From: an uncultured Parvularculaceae bacterium
Lineage (GTDB): Bacteria; Pseudomonadota; Alphaproteobacteria; Caulobacterales; Parvularculaceae
Length of the DNA: 64,000 nt
NCBI GenBank assembly: GCA_947259375.1
Contig: CAMYLZ010000028.1
Location: 1-64,000, forward strand
Reading direction: 5' to 3'
Of this stretch, positions 44,294-54,506 are shown piece after piece. Made by a program: the position numbers and the translations under genes. Positions within the stretch are counted from its first letter, which is position 1; each line of letters starts with the position of its first letter. Below the pieces are notes generated by a model. That model saw nothing but the letters and a program-made list of their open reading frames with translations. It did no database searches and was not told the origin of the DNA.

Positions 44294-44490
44294 GTCCAGC
44301 AGGGTCGTCAGATTGCGGGGCTTATGCGGGAAAAGCGCTGCAATAGCAAGGCCTCGCCGCCCGCCGGCGGCCGCGCATGCGTTGCCTTGAGGCGGCGTCG
44401 GGCCTAGATTGAAAGAAAATGTAAAAATACACAAAAAGCGCCTGGTTGGCGCTGCAAACACCCAATTTTGGGCGCATCCGGAGGGAAAGA

Positions 44491-46461
44491 ATGCAAGCTT
44501 TTTGCAAAACAATGATTGGCGCGACATCCTTATTGGCGGCCGCCTGCAGTGAGCACGCGCCGGACGCCGCATCCTCCAGCAAATCGGCCGCCACCGGTCT
44601 CACGGCGCCGGGGCGCGAGGCGCCGCCACAGACAGCCTTTGACGACCCGCCTTCCTGGGCTGAAACGGCCGTCTGGTATCAGATTTTCGCCGAGCGCTTC
44701 CATAATGGCGACCCGGAAAACGACCCGCGCCCGCAAGATATTGAAGGCACCTATCCGGGCTTTATTCCCGATAGCTGGCGGATCACGCCCTGGACTCAGG
44801 ACTGGTACCAGCCGGACGCCTATTTCGCCGATGTCGAGGGGCGCGCCGACGAGAACGGCAACCCTATCGACAATTTCGACCAGATGCTGGGGCTGCGCCG
44901 TTATGGCGGCGACCTTCAGGGCGTCATCGACAAGCTCGATTATCTCGAACAGCTCGGCGTCACCGCCATTTATTTCAACCCGCTCAATGACGCGCCGTCG
45001 CTGCATAAATTCGACGCCCGCAACTGGCGCCATATCGACCGCAATTTCGGCCCGACGCCCGACCGCGACATTGCGCTGATGGCGCGCGAGACGCCGGATG
45101 ATCCTTCGACCTGGGTGATGACCGGCGCGGACGCCCTGTTCGTTGAATTAATCAGTGAGCTGCACAAGCGCGACATCAAAGTGATCCTCGATTATTCATG
45201 GAACCATACCGGCCATCGCTTCTGGGCGTGGAACGACCTGCTTGAAAAGCAGCAACAGTCGAAATATGCGGACTGGTACTGGGTCGAGCGCTTTGACGAT
45301 CTCGATACGCCGGAGAACGAATTTTCCTATCGCGGCTGGTTCGGCGTGCCGTCCCTGCCGGAAATCAAGGAAACGGTTTATGTGGACCATGCCGAGAAGA
45401 TCGAGCCGTTTGACGGCGATATCGCCAGCGACGCCGTCAAGCAGCACATCTTCGCCGTCACGCGCCGCTGGCTCGACCCCAATGGCGACGGCGACCCGTC
45501 AGACGGCGTTGACGGGTTTCGCCTCGATGTGGCGGCCGAAATTCCGTTCGGCTTCTGGCGCGACTATCGCCGTTTTGTACGCGAGATAAATCCGGACGCC
45601 TATCTTGTCGGCGAGGTCTGGTGGGAGGCCTGGCCCGACAAACTGCTCGACCCGGCGGCGTTCCTTGAAGGGGATGTTTTCGATGCGGTGATGAATTACC
45701 GTTGGTATCGCGCCGCCCGGCGGTTTTTCGCGCAAGCGCCGGAGGAAATCGCCGTATCGGAGTTCGTCGACCAGTTACAGGCGCTGAGCGAAAACATCCG
45801 CCCACAGAATAGTCGCGCCATGATGAATATGAGCGCCAGCCATGACGCGCCGCGCCTCGCCACATCGCTGTTCAACAAAAACATGTACAAGGTAAACGCC
45901 AAGGCGACGCAAGACCCGGATTACAAGATCCACAAACCGGACGCGGACACGTACCAGACGCTGCGCCTGTTGCTCGCCCATCAGTTCACTTATGTGGGCG
46001 CGCCGCAAATCTGGGCTGGCGATGAAATGGGCATGTGGGGCTCTGACGACCCACATACGCGAAAGCCGCTGATCTGGCCGGAATACGCTTTCGTACCGGA
46101 GACCGGCCACCCGCTCGGCGCCGAACGTCCCGCCGACCCGGTGCGTTTTGACGAAGCGCTGTTTGATTATTATCGCCGCCTCATCGCGCTGCGCAAAGCG
46201 CATCCGGTTCTCGCCCGGGGCGAAATAGAATTCATCACGATCGATGATGACAATAATGTGCTCGCTTATCGCCGTCATGACGAGACGGACGAGATCATCG
46301 CTGTCTTCAATAGCGGGAACGCCGCGCAGACCGTCAATATTCCCGCGACCGGCGGCGCCTATCACGACCTGCTGGGCGGCCCCGCGCCGGAACCGACGGC
46401 TGACGGGCTGGTTGTCACCATCGCGCCGCGCGCCGCGGCTATTCTCGGCCGGGCGCCGTAA
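44491..46461 (+). CDS. GH13 alpha-amylase family lipoprotein
   Basis: A 656-residue glycoside hydrolase with a lipoprotein signal (LLAAAC, Cys19). GH13 motifs are in order: AVWYQIFAERFHNGDP near the start of the barrel, DGFRLDVAAE with nucleophile D346, GEVWWEAW with acid/base E375, and SHDAPR with D452. Closest in type to neopullulanase or cyclomaltodextrinase-like enzymes that attack short alpha-glucans. The ATG at 44491 follows GGAGGGAAAGA. It is a rightward gene inserted in the leftward truB-rpsO region. Confidence 0.88.
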   Translation: MQAFCKTMIGATSLLAAACSEHAPDAASSSKSAATGLTAPGREAPPQTAFDDPPSWAETAVWYQIFAERFHNGDPENDPRPQDIEGTYPGFIPDSWRITPWTQDWYQPDAYFADVEGRADENGNPIDNFDQMLGLRRYGGDLQGVIDKLDYLEQLGVTAIYFNPLNDAPSLHKFDARNWRHIDRNFGPTPDRDIALMARETPDDPSTWVMTGADALFVELISELHKRDIKVILDYSWNHTGHRFWAWNDLLEKQQQSKYADWYWVERFDDLDTPENEFSYRGWFGVPSLPEIKETVYVDHAEKIEPFDGDIASDAVKQHIFAVTRRWLDPNGDGDPSDGVDGFRLDVAAEIPFGFWRDYRRFVREINPDAYLVGEVWWEAWPDKLLDPAAFLEGDVFDAVMNYRWYRAARRFFAQAPEEIAVSEFVDQLQALSENIRPQNSRAMMNMSASHDAPRLATSLFNKNMYKVNAKATQDPDYKIHKPDADTYQTLRLLLAHQFTYVGAPQIWAGDEMGMWGSDDPHTRKPLIWPEYAFVPETGHPLGAERPADPVRFDEALFDYYRRLIALRKAHPVLARGEIEFITIDDDNNVLAYRRHDETDEIIAVFNSGNAAQTVNIPATGGAYHDLLGGPAPEPTADGLVVTIAPRAAAILGRAP

Positions 46462-46484
46462 GCCGCGCCGCTGTCCCCGGCGCC

Positions 46485-47189
46485 TTAGAAAAATGACGGT
46501 ACGACATTGATCACATTGTGACCGATAATCGCCGGCACAACGCTTCCCGTCCGTTCGCGGATCCATAACAGGCCGAATCCGAGATAACCGGTGACGCCAA
46601 TCGCGAACCAGCTAAGGGAAATTTCACCGCCGGAAACGGCCAAGCCGTGACCGAGCCCGAACAGGACCGTCGTCAGCAGGCCGGCGAGATTAATCCGCGC
46701 CCCGAGCAAATTGACGCCGCCAGAAGGAACCGCCATGGCGAGCACCGCAAGAAACAGCCCGCGGAAAAACGGCTCTTCATCAAGACCCGGCATTGTCGCC
46801 TGATAGGCGAGCCGTTCTGGATCGATAGAGCGCCCGTTGGCTGACCAGATTTCCAGGCCGATGACGCTTGCCGTGAGCAATATGATGGCGATGGCCGCCG
46901 GAAGGAGGGAACCCGATTGCTGCCGAAGCATAAATCCTACGCTCGCGGGCGTGACCGACTTCGTCGTCAGCGCCAGAACGCCGAACGATGCAAGCGTCAA
47001 AAATATCGCTGCGATCTTTCCGCCCCAGTTCCAGTTGAGCGGCCCAATATATTCGGCAAGCGGAATGATTTCGCCGCCAAAGAAAACGGCGGCGAAATAA
47101 GCGCAAAAGATGACCAATGAGGCCGCCAACCACCCGGCCCGAACCGTCGCAAGGCCGAACACCCGAAACACAACGACGATGGCGAGCAC
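46485..47189 (-). CDS. CPBP-family intramembrane glutamic endopeptidase, possibly 5'-truncated
   Basis: A 234-residue multi-pass membrane protein with the CPBP/Abi catalytic motifs EEPFFRG (E138, E139, R143), FGLGHG and GHNVINV. Family members cleave prenyl proteins or protect against bacteriocins. The only start available is GTG at 47189 with no ribosome site, and a stop lies 48 bp further upstream in frame. The first helix follows at once, so a few N-terminal residues may have been lost at the junction with the DUF2975 remnant. Confidence 0.75.
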   Translation of the reverse strand: MLAIVVVFRVFGLATVRAGWLAASLVIFCAYFAAVFFGGEIIPLAEYIGPLNWNWGGKIAAIFLTLASFGVLALTTKSVTPASVGFMLRQQSGSLLPAAIAIILLTASVIGLEIWSANGRSIDPERLAYQATMPGLDEEPFFRGLFLAVLAMAVPSGGVNLLGARINLAGLLTTVLFGLGHGLAVSGGEISLSWFAIGVTGYLGFGLLWIRERTGSVVPAIIGHNVINVVPSFF

Positions 47190-47229
47190 CGGTGCCCATA
47201 GATGGGCGCAGGGCGAACATAACCTGCCA

Positions 47230-47358
47230 GTCTGGACTCACATCAATATCAATGGCGAGCATGCAGCGCTGATTTTCACCGCCGGCGTCTTTTGCATGGT
47301 GTCGTTCGTGCTCGTCGAAGCCGAACGCTACAAACTCGAAACCGAACAATTTCTATAG
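47230..47358 (+). pseudogene. C-terminal remnant of a DUF2975 gene
   Basis: The last 42 codons of an open frame read VWTHININGEHAALIFTAGV and continue to a stop after KLETEQFL. They align with the C-terminus of the DUF2975 protein at 25944-26456 (a VSIN start, a hydrophobic helix, then E-x-x-R-x-K-x-E near the end). The N-terminal three quarters are absent and the upstream DNA is the start of the divergent CPBP gene. Position just before a YozG-type regulator, the normal DUF2975 arrangement, supports the reading. Confidence 0.55.
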
Positions 47359-47367
47359 GAGCGCGTC

Positions 47368-47625
47368 ATGGCGGTCGTAATCAGGCTGGATGTGATGCTG
47401 GCGCTGCGGAAAATGAAATCGAAAGAACTCGCGCAGGCCATCGGCGCGACGGAAGCCAATCTGTCAAAACTGAAATCCGGCGCCATGAAAGGCGTAAAAT
47501 TCGAAACACTCGACAGGATTTGCGAAGTGCTGGCGTGCCAGCCCGGCGATATTCTCGTGCATATTCCGAATACGGAAGGTATGGACGGCGGAGCGCAAGA
47601 CCCATCCGGCGCGCTTAATCGCTAA
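47368..47625 (+). CDS. XRE/YozG-type helix-turn-helix regulator
   Basis: An 85-residue Cro/CI-type protein (LDVMLALRKMKSKELAQAIG, then TEANLSKLKSGAMKGVKFETLD) with the CQPGDIL motif shared with the regulator at 25732-25944, followed by a 20-residue polar tail. A good ribosome site (AGGAG) precedes the ATG. It seems to have lost its intact DUF2975 partner. The 3' end overlaps the convergent truB by 11 bp. Confidence 0.8.
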   Translation: MAVVIRLDVMLALRKMKSKELAQAIGATEANLSKLKSGAMKGVKFETLDRICEVLACQPGDILVHIPNTEGMDGGAQDPSGALNR

Positions 47626-48553
47626 TATTCAACACCCGCACCGGCTTCAGCTTCAGCCCGTCAAGATTGCAAATCGCAACGGCTTCGTCATGGAGAACCG
47701 CAAGCACCCCGTCGATTTCACCGATGCGGGCGCCGCGCACGCCCTTGGCGGCGGCCGGCGACAACACCGCCGGCTGACCGTGGCGAAGCCGATCCGCTTG
47801 CGGCCCGTCGATTGTCGCTTGCGGCATCACGTCAAGCGCGTCGACAATCGGCAATAGCGTCGCATCGCGCTCTTCCATGCTCTCCATGGCTTCAAGCGCT
47901 TCCAGCGTCACCCCGTCCTCGGCCTTGAGCGAGCCGACCGCCAGGCGGCGCAGCGCGCTGACATAGCCTTCCGTTCCGAGCGCGCGGGCGAGATCGCGCA
48001 CCAGGGCGCGCACATAAGCGCCCTTTCCGGTCACCGCCTCGAAAACCGCTTCGTCAGCAGACGGCATATCGATAAGGCGCAAATCATGGATCATCACATT
48101 GCGCGGTTCGAGTTTGACCGTTTCGCCGTCGCGGGCCATGTCATAGGCCCGCTCGCCGCCCACCTTGATAGCGGAAAATTGCGGCGGCGTTTGTTCAATC
48201 TCGCCAGTGAATTTTTCTAGCGCCGCTTCGATCTCGGTGCGCGACGGCCGTTTGTCAGAGGTTGCAATCACATCGCCTTCGGCGTCATCGGTCGACCGCG
48301 CTTCGCCCCAGCGCGCGGTAAAGCGATAATGTTTCTCCGCATCCATCACATAAGCGGATGTTTTCGTCGCTTCGCCGAAAGCGACCGGCAGGACGCCGGT
48401 GGCCAGCGGATCTAGCGTCCCGGCATGGCCAGCCTTTTGCGCCTTGAAAAGCCATTTCGCCTTGGATACGGCCTCGGTCGAACCGAAATCATACGCCTTG
48501 TCGATGATCAGCCAGCCGGAAATCGGCCGTCCCTTTTTGCGCCGTCTGCCCAT
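47615..48553 (-). CDS. truB: tRNA pseudouridine-55 synthase TruB
   Basis: The enzyme makes the universal pseudouridine 55 in the T-loop of tRNAs. The catalytic Asp is D48 in KAGHAGTLDPLATGVL, and YRFTARWGEARSTDDAEGD is the following conserved segment. 312 residues with a C-terminal PUA-like extension. In most relatives truB follows rbfA directly; here two glycosyltransferase genes lie between them. Confidence 0.95.
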   Translation of the reverse strand: MGRRRKKGRPISGWLIIDKAYDFGSTEAVSKAKWLFKAQKAGHAGTLDPLATGVLPVAFGEATKTSAYVMDAEKHYRFTARWGEARSTDDAEGDVIATSDKRPSRTEIEAALEKFTGEIEQTPPQFSAIKVGGERAYDMARDGETVKLEPRNVMIHDLRLIDMPSADEAVFEAVTGKGAYVRALVRDLARALGTEGYVSALRRLAVGSLKAEDGVTLEALEAMESMEERDATLLPIVDALDVMPQATIDGPQADRLRHGQPAVLSPAAAKGVRGARIGEIDGVLAVLHDEAVAICNLDGLKLKPVRVLNISD

Positions 48554-48647
48554 GGCGAAAAGGCTCCTCTTTAATCAAATCTGCTACGCGGTTGTCATGC
48601 GCCGCCCGCGCCGGGTCGAACGGCGGCCGGGGCTGGAGCGCCTTCAA

Positions 48648-49724
48648 TCAGGTCCGCGCCGAATGGTCAAGCGCTTCGTTGATCATAGTGACGACATGGC
48701 GCTTGCCGAGATCGCCCCGGACAATGACATAGCGGGGGACGCCCATAGCGTCGGCGAGCATCAAAAACGCATTGTTCCACCAGCGGTCGGAGACGATTTC
48801 GATCACCTGCCGGGGCCGCCACGCCAATGCGTTATAAAAAGCAGAGCCGTGATCGAAGATAACCGTCTCCGCATCAACGGCCGCGCGCCGGTAATCTTCA
48901 AAAGACGCGGCCGCAGTCCGCAGAATGCGCCCGCCGCGCGCGCGCACCAATTCTTCGATAGCGGCGTTCGGATAATCGCGCCGCGCGACTTCCGAGACCT
49001 CGCCCGCGCGCGACAGGTAGATGAGACCGCCCGGCCTCGGCTCTGCGTCGACCGGTTTGAAAATCGAGCGCAACGTGTCGACATCGCGACGGTCGAAATG
49101 CACAAAATATTTTTGCTGCCGAAGCACGCGCGCGGCTTCGATGCGCACTGGCTTGACGACGGCGACATAATCCAGCCCAAGCGCGGCGAGATCACGCCGC
49201 ACGTAAGGCCGCGACGCCAGCCTCGCCGGCAGGAATAACGGGGCGTCAAGCGCCGGTCGACGCGCCAGCGGGCCAAGATATTCCGACACCCAGTCCCCGT
49301 ATGTATCCTGATGCGCCGATTGCACCCAATATCCCGACGGATAGGTCGCCGCCGGCCAGCGCGGCGCCAGCAGCATGCGCAAGCCCGGCGCGCCGGCGCT
49401 ATAACGCTCTTGAAGCCTTGCCTCAGACCATCCCGCGCCCAATGGCGTCACCACCAGGTTTTCAACCCGCTCCGAGTCCGGGCGTTCTGCGCGAAACGCC
49501 ATGCGTCCCTGCTCGCCGACGCCGCCTTTGACCTGCACCGGCGTGTCGCCCGCGAAGGTCAGCTTCTTGACAAGAACGATCGCTCTGTCAGCGTCGGAAA
49601 TCGGGACATAGACGCCCGCGCGCGCAAACAAAAAGCGCCAGACGTCGCTGACCCGCCGGCGTGCCGTCGCCAGAGCGGCCGCGGACAAAAAGCGGTCCGC
49701 CGCAGCTTGAACCAATGCGCTCAC
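48648..49724 (-). CDS. GT61-family glycosyltransferase, copy 2
   Basis: A 358-residue protein with the DUF563/GT61 layout. The central QSAHQDTYGDWVSEYLGPL is followed by the nucleotide-sugar-region IYLSRAGEVSEVARRDYPN, then IEELVRARGGRIL and VIFDHGSAFYNALAWRP. No membrane segment is seen. GT61 enzymes add xylose, arabinose or related sugars to polysaccharides. It overlaps its upstream paralogue by 4 bp, and the pair clearly arose by tandem duplication. The acceptor is unknown. Confidence 0.7.
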   Translation of the reverse strand: MSALVQAAADRFLSAAALATARRRVSDVWRFLFARAGVYVPISDADRAIVLVKKLTFAGDTPVQVKGGVGEQGRMAFRAERPDSERVENLVVTPLGAGWSEARLQERYSAGAPGLRMLLAPRWPAATYPSGYWVQSAHQDTYGDWVSEYLGPLARRPALDAPLFLPARLASRPYVRRDLAALGLDYVAVVKPVRIEAARVLRQQKYFVHFDRRDVDTLRSIFKPVDAEPRPGGLIYLSRAGEVSEVARRDYPNAAIEELVRARGGRILRTAAASFEDYRRAAVDAETVIFDHGSAFYNALAWRPRQVIEIVSDRWWNNAFLMLADAMGVPRYVIVRGDLGKRHVVTMINEALDHSART

Positions 49725-50788
49725 GGGGACTTGGCCAATTGACGCTCAAGCGCCGCCAAGGTGCGCGCGCGCACCTGCTCGAGATCGCCTCTATCCGTAC
49801 AGATGATGGTGTAATCGCCGACGCCGATGGAATTCGCCAGGAACAAGAAACTATTCGTCCACCAATCGTCACTGACGAACTCTACGACCCGCCGGGGGCG
49901 CCAATAGATCATATTATACGCCGCCGATCCGTGATCGAATAATACGGTCTCCGCAGAGCGGGCCGCCGCGAGATAGTCGTCAAGTCCGGCGTCGGCGGTG
50001 CGCAGCACTTTACCGCCATGGTCCCGGACGATTTCTTCGATCAGCAGGTTCGGATGCGTTCGGTCGGCGACTTCCGATTTTTCTCCGTAACGGGAAAGAT
50101 AAAGGATGGATCGGGGCGCCGGCGGCGCTGGCTCGACGCGCAACAGACGGCGCAGCGCATCGACATCCTGCGCGCGCCAATAACGAATGACGCGCCTTTG
50201 GCGCACGATACGGGCTTTACGGATCAGGATGGGCGCATCGATTGGCGTAAATGCGATGCCCGTGCGGGCGGCGTCGCGCGGCACATAGGGCTTTCGGGCG
50301 AACGCCGCCGGCAAATATACCGGCGCATCGATGTTCGGCAAATGCGACAGCGGTGAAAGATATTCAGCCATCCAGTCGCCGAACGTGTCGATATGCTCGG
50401 ACTGGATCACATAACCTTCAGCGACTTCGCGAACCGGCCGGCGCGCGCCCGCCAGCATGCGCAGTCCCGGCCGGCCGGCGGAGTATTTCTCGTAAAGCCG
50501 CCCGCCCATCCAGCTGCCGCCCCTCGGCGTCGCCACAAGATTGTCCGCCTCTTCGATGAGCGGGCGCGGGGCGGCGAATGACAGGCGATGTTGAACATGG
50601 GTGTCGCCGGCGCCCGCCGGTATGTCGCCTTTGAATGAAACCGCGTCGCCAGCCACGAAAGCTAATTCGTCCGCAGACTGTGCTTTATAGGCGCCAGCCG
50701 CCGACCAGGCCGCGCGCCATACCGACGCCGCGGCATCGCGCATGCGGGCGATCGGCGCCTGAAATTTCGCATGACGATAAGACAGCAT
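49721..50788 (-). CDS. GT61-family glycosyltransferase, copy 1
   Basis: A 355-residue paralogue of the downstream gene with matching blocks: QSEHIDTFGDWMAEYLSPL, LYLSRYGEKSEVADRTHPN, IEEIVRDHGGKVL and VLFDHGSAAYNMIYWRP. The two differ throughout, so the duplication is not recent. It starts 93 bp downstream of rbfA. A role in capsule or LPS decoration is an inference from family. Confidence 0.7.
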   Translation of the reverse strand: MLSYRHAKFQAPIARMRDAAASVWRAAWSAAGAYKAQSADELAFVAGDAVSFKGDIPAGAGDTHVQHRLSFAAPRPLIEEADNLVATPRGGSWMGGRLYEKYSAGRPGLRMLAGARRPVREVAEGYVIQSEHIDTFGDWMAEYLSPLSHLPNIDAPVYLPAAFARKPYVPRDAARTGIAFTPIDAPILIRKARIVRQRRVIRYWRAQDVDALRRLLRVEPAPPAPRSILYLSRYGEKSEVADRTHPNLLIEEIVRDHGGKVLRTADAGLDDYLAAARSAETVLFDHGSAAYNMIYWRPRRVVEFVSDDWWTNSFLFLANSIGVGDYTIICTDRGDLEQVRARTLAALERQLAKSP

Positions 50789-50881
50789 AGATGATCCGCG
50801 CGGCGAAGTGGGACAGTCGCGCCATCCTAGCGCATTTTTGGCAGACCCGCAGCCCGGGCTGTTGATGGCGCAGTTTTAACG

Positions 50882-51280
50882 CTAATCGTCAGCCTTTAAA
50901 TCGCGTGCCACTTGCGGGCTTGCCAGGAGAGCGTCGATCTTGCGCGCCTCGTTGAAAGTGTCGTCACTGACGAATTTCAACGCAGGCGTGAATTTCATTT
51001 CGATTTTCTTGCCAAGCAGGCTGCGCAGATATGGCGCCACGCGATTGAGCGCCGCAACAGTTTCATCCTGGCCGCGCCCACCCAGCGGCGAGGCGAAGAC
51101 GCTTGCCTGCTTGAGGTCCGGCGAGACCCGCACTTCCGAAACGGTGATCGACACGCCGTCAAGGGCCGGATCGCGCAAGGGCTCGCGCTGCAGGACTTCG
51201 ACGAGCGCATGGCGGATAAGCTCGCCCGCGCGCAACTGGCGTTGGCTCGGGCCTTTTTTGCTGGTGAAACGGTTTGCCAT
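50882..51280 (-). CDS. rbfA: 30S ribosome-binding factor RbfA
   Basis: RbfA assists late maturation of the 16S rRNA 5' end and cold adaptation. The 132-residue KH-like protein has QRQLRAGELIRHALVEVLQRE, ISEVRVSPDLKQASVF-type central strands (here VSEVRVSPDLKQASVFASPL) and LRSLLGKKIEMKFTPALKF. The ATG at 51280 has GGAG at the right distance; a codon four positions upstream is less likely. Confidence 0.95.
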   Translation of the reverse strand: MANRFTSKKGPSQRQLRAGELIRHALVEVLQREPLRDPALDGVSITVSEVRVSPDLKQASVFASPLGGRGQDETVAALNRVAPYLRSLLGKKIEMKFTPALKFVSDDTFNEARKIDALLASPQVARDLKADD

Positions 51281-51346
51281 ATCAGGCTCCAAATTAGGCG
51301 CGCGGGGAACCGAGGGAAAGCCCCCGCACCTTTGGCGTTGGGAACA

Positions 51347-51853
51347 TCAGGATTTCCAAGGCCGCGGATCAGACGCGACAAGCCCCATAATAATCGAATC
51401 CCGGATGCCGATATGCGTGTCCCAGTTGGCGCGCAACACGCCTTCACGTTGAAAACCCAGCCGCTCGAACAGGCGGACCGACGGCGTGTTATCAGGATCG
51501 ATGTCCGCATAGACGCGGCGCGCGTGATGCTGGTCGAAGATAATATCCAGCGTCTCGCATAGCGCCGTAAAAGCGAGCCCGCGTCCTTGCGCCGCCGGGC
51601 AAAGCATGATGCCCGCCTCCCAGATATTGCGCCCGCGCGGCATCATGGTGACCCGGCCCAACGCCGCGCCGTCTTCCGCCTCGACGATCGCCCAAGTGGT
51701 GTCTTCGGTTCCGTCATTCCATTTTTTCAGCAGGCTGACAGTGTCGGCGACCGATTGAACCGCTCCGTCCGGCAAAAACCGGCAGCCTTCATCATCGCCG
51801 AAAATGGCGTGCAATGCCGGACCGTCGCGGTCCGGGTCAAGTGGGCGAAGCAT
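51347..51853 (-). CDS. GNAT-family N-acetyltransferase (RimJ/RimL-like)
   Basis: A 168-residue acetyltransferase of the RimJ/RimL class. The acetyl-CoA loop is seen as WEAGIMLCPAAQGRGLAFTAL, and the C-terminal part NTPSVRLFERLGFQREGVLR is the usual substrate-side motif. It lies between infB (22 bp) and rbfA (66 bp) in the same direction, so it may be co-transcribed with translation genes. The target is unknown. Confidence 0.85.
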   Translation of the reverse strand: MLRPLDPDRDGPALHAIFGDDEGCRFLPDGAVQSVADTVSLLKKWNDGTEDTTWAIVEAEDGAALGRVTMMPRGRNIWEAGIMLCPAAQGRGLAFTALCETLDIIFDQHHARRVYADIDPDNTPSVRLFERLGFQREGVLRANWDTHIGIRDSIIMGLVASDPRPWKS

Positions 51854-51875
51854 TTGCCTACTCCTGAACCGGCGC

Positions 51876-54506
51876 CTACAGCGTCCGCGTCACTTTCTCG
51901 ACCGAGAAGCACTCGATGACATCGCCCGAGCGCATGTCTTCGTAATTGGCGAAGCTCATGCCGCATTCCTGACCGCCCGGAACCTCATTGACGTCGTCCT
52001 TGAAGCGCTTGAGCTGGGAAAGCTCGCCTTCATGGATAACGACATTGTCGCGAATGAGGCGGACTTTCGCCCCGCGCTCGACCTTGCCTTCGGTGACGCG
52101 GCAGCCGGCGACCTTGCCGTGCTTCGAGATATTGAACACCTCGAGGATTTCCGCATTGCCAAGGAATGTCTCGCGCAACTCCGGCTCGAGCATGCCCGAC
52201 AGCGCGCCCTTGAGGTCGTCGAGAAGGTCGTAAATCACCGAATAATAACGGATCTCGACGCCGGAACGCTCGGCCTCGTCGCGAGCCTGCTTGTTGGCCC
52301 GCACGTTAAAGCCGATCACCGGCGCGGATGAGGCTTGCGCCAGGATGACGTCGCTTTCGGAAATCCCGCCGACACCGGTATGCAGCACGCGCACGCGCAC
52401 TTCGTCCGTACTCATCTTGTCGAGCGAGCCGACAATCGCCTCGATCGAGCCTTGCACGTCGCCCTTGATGACGATCGGCAGTTCCTTGATTTCCGAATCC
52501 TGGAGTTGCGCCATCATCTGTTCGAGCGAAGTGCCCGAGGTCTTGGCCGCTGCCTTTTCGCGCCGCTGGCGCTGGCGGAATTCGGCGATCTCGCGGGCCC
52601 GCGCTTCGGTTTCGACCACATGGAACTTGTCGCCGGGCTCAGGCACGCCGTTAAGGCCAAGCACCTCGACCGGATAGGCCGGGCCGGCCTTTTGAACTTG
52701 CTGGCCCTTGTCGTCGCTCATGGCGCGAACCTTGCCCCATTCGGCGCCGACAACGAGGATGTCGCCGCGCTTCAGCGTGCCGCGCTCGACCAGCATGGTC
52801 GCCACGGCGCCGCGGCCCTTGTCAAGGCGCGCCTCGACCACCGCGCCATCCGCCGGACGGTCCGGGTTGGCTTTCAGCTCGAGCAGTTCCGACTGCAACA
52901 GGATCGCTTCCTGCAAGCCGTCGAGATTGATCTTTTTCAATGCAGAGACTTCGACGTCCTGAACTTCGCCGCCCATGCCTTCAACCTGAATTTCGTACTG
53001 CAACAGGTCGGTGCGCACCTTGTTGGCGTCGGCGTCCGGCTTGTCGATCTTGTTGATCGCGACGATGATCGGCACCCCCGCCGCCTTGGCGTGGCTGATC
53101 GCTTCTTCCGTTTGCGGCATAATCGAATCGTCCGCCGCAACGACGAGAATGATGAGGTCCGTCACCTTAGCGCCGCGCGCGCGCATCTGCGTAAAGGCGG
53201 CGTGGCCCGGCGTATCGAGGAAGGTGATCTTGCGGTCGTCGCCGAGATCGACCTGATAGGCGCCGATATGCTGGGTGATGCCGCCCGCTTCGCCGGCGAC
53301 CACATCCGTCTGGCGCATGGCGTCGAGCAGCGACGTCTTGCCGTGATCGACATGGCCCATGATGGTCACCACAGGCGGGCGCGGGGCCATATCTTCGGCG
53401 GTGTCAGGCGCGCCGTCGAGGCCTTCTTCCACATCGGCTTCCGAGACGCGCTTGACCGAATGACCGAGATCTTCGGCGACCAGTTGCGCCGTGTCGGCGT
53501 CGAGCACGGCGTTGGCCGTCACCATCTGGCCCTGCGTCATCAATTCCTTGACGAGGTCGACCGCCCGCATCGCCATCCGTGAGGCGAGGTCTTGGACGGT
53601 GATAGTCTCGGGGATCACCACTTCGCGGGCAATCCGCCCGCCGTCGCCGCCGCGCTGCTGGCGGGCCTGTTTTTCGCGTTCACGCGCGCGCTTGACCGAG
53701 GCCAGCGAGCGTTGGCGTTCTTCATCATCAAGCGCATTGGCGATGGTGAGCTTGCCGGAGCGGCGGCGCGGGGCCTCTTTGGCCTTGTTCGCATCGCGGC
53801 GATCGTCGCCGCCCTTGCGCCGGGTCTTCAAACGCCCGCCAAGCTGCGCCAGCGGGTTGGCCGCTTCGGCGTCCGTCGCACGTTCTTGTTGCGGCTCTTT
53901 GCCTTTGGCGCGCGCTTCGGTCTTGGCGGCGTTGCGCTTTTTGCGTTCGACCTCTTCAGCTTCGAGCGCTGCGCGCGCTTCTTCCTCGGCCTTGCGGCGG
54001 GCTTCGGCCTCACGCGAGCGGCGTTCTTCTTCGTCTGCCTGGCGCTGGCGATCCGCCTCCAGGCGAGCGCGCTCTTCGGCCTCGCGCTGTTCGCGTTCGG
54101 CGCGTTCAGCGGCTTCGCGCTTGGCGCGCGCTTCCTGCTCGCGGCGCGCGTTGAACAGCGCGGCGGCGCGGGCCTGTTTTTCGTCGTCAGACAGCGTGCG
54201 CAACACGGCGCCCTGTTTGCGATCATCAACCTCGCGCTTCGCCGGCTTGGGGCGCGCGGAGGGTCTCACGGTCGGCCGCGCCGCCGCCTTTTTCTCCGGC
54301 GCCGCCGGCTTTTCCACCGGCTCTTCCGGCTTGGCCGCGTCCGCTTCCTTGGGCGTCAGCACGCGCCGGCGCTTAGTCTCAACGACAACCGTTTTCGATC
54401 GCCCATGGCTGAAGCTCTGCTTGACCGCGCCTTTCTCCGTACGTCGGAGCGTCAGCGGCCGCCGGGGCGATTTCGATTTCGTTTCAGTTTCGACGTCGTC
54501 GCTCAT
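51876..54506 (-). CDS. infB: Translation initiation factor IF-2
   Basis: The GTPase that delivers initiator tRNA to the 30S subunit, 876 residues. A long, charged N-terminal region (about residues 1-290, rich in Glu/Arg/Ala) precedes the G domain. Motifs are [17 protein letters not shown] and NKIDKP, followed by domains II-IV (RNA-binding C-terminus [19 protein letters not shown]). The ATG at 54506 with GGAGA is preferred; upstream in-frame sequence has no SD. The low-complexity coding of the N-terminus produces long antisense open frames. Confidence 0.97.
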   Translation of the reverse strand: MSDDVETETKSKSPRRPLTLRRTEKGAVKQSFSHGRSKTVVVETKRRRVLTPKEADAAKPEEPVEKPAAPEKKAAARPTVRPSARPKPAKREVDDRKQGAVLRTLSDDEKQARAAALFNARREQEARAKREAAERAEREQREAEERARLEADRQRQADEEERRSREAEARRKAEEEARAALEAEEVERKKRNAAKTEARAKGKEPQQERATDAEAANPLAQLGGRLKTRRKGGDDRRDANKAKEAPRRRSGKLTIANALDDEERQRSLASVKRAREREKQARQQRGGDGGRIAREVVIPETITVQDLASRMAMRAVDLVKELMTQGQMVTANAVLDADTAQLVAEDLGHSVKRVSEADVEEGLDGAPDTAEDMAPRPPVVTIMGHVDHGKTSLLDAMRQTDVVAGEAGGITQHIGAYQVDLGDDRKITFLDTPGHAAFTQMRARGAKVTDLIILVVAADDSIMPQTEEAISHAKAAGVPIIVAINKIDKPDADANKVRTDLLQYEIQVEGMGGEVQDVEVSALKKINLDGLQEAILLQSELLELKANPDRPADGAVVEARLDKGRGAVATMLVERGTLKRGDILVVGAEWGKVRAMSDDKGQQVQKAGPAYPVEVLGLNGVPEPGDKFHVVETEARAREIAEFRQRQRREKAAAKTSGTSLEQMMAQLQDSEIKELPIVIKGDVQGSIEAIVGSLDKMSTDEVRVRVLHTGVGGISESDVILAQASSAPVIGFNVRANKQARDEAERSGVEIRYYSVIYDLLDDLKGALSGMLEPELRETFLGNAEILEVFNISKHGKVAGCRVTEGKVERGAKVRLIRDNVVIHEGELSQLKRFKDDVNEVPGGQECGMSFANYEDMRSGDVIECFSVEKVTRTL

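Noticed and set aside
47110-47229. N-terminal part of the 82-codon frame ahead of the XRE gene at 47368
   Set aside because: The first 40 codons are largely antisense to the CPBP gene and of shadow composition; only the last 42 codons look like a DUF2975 remnant.
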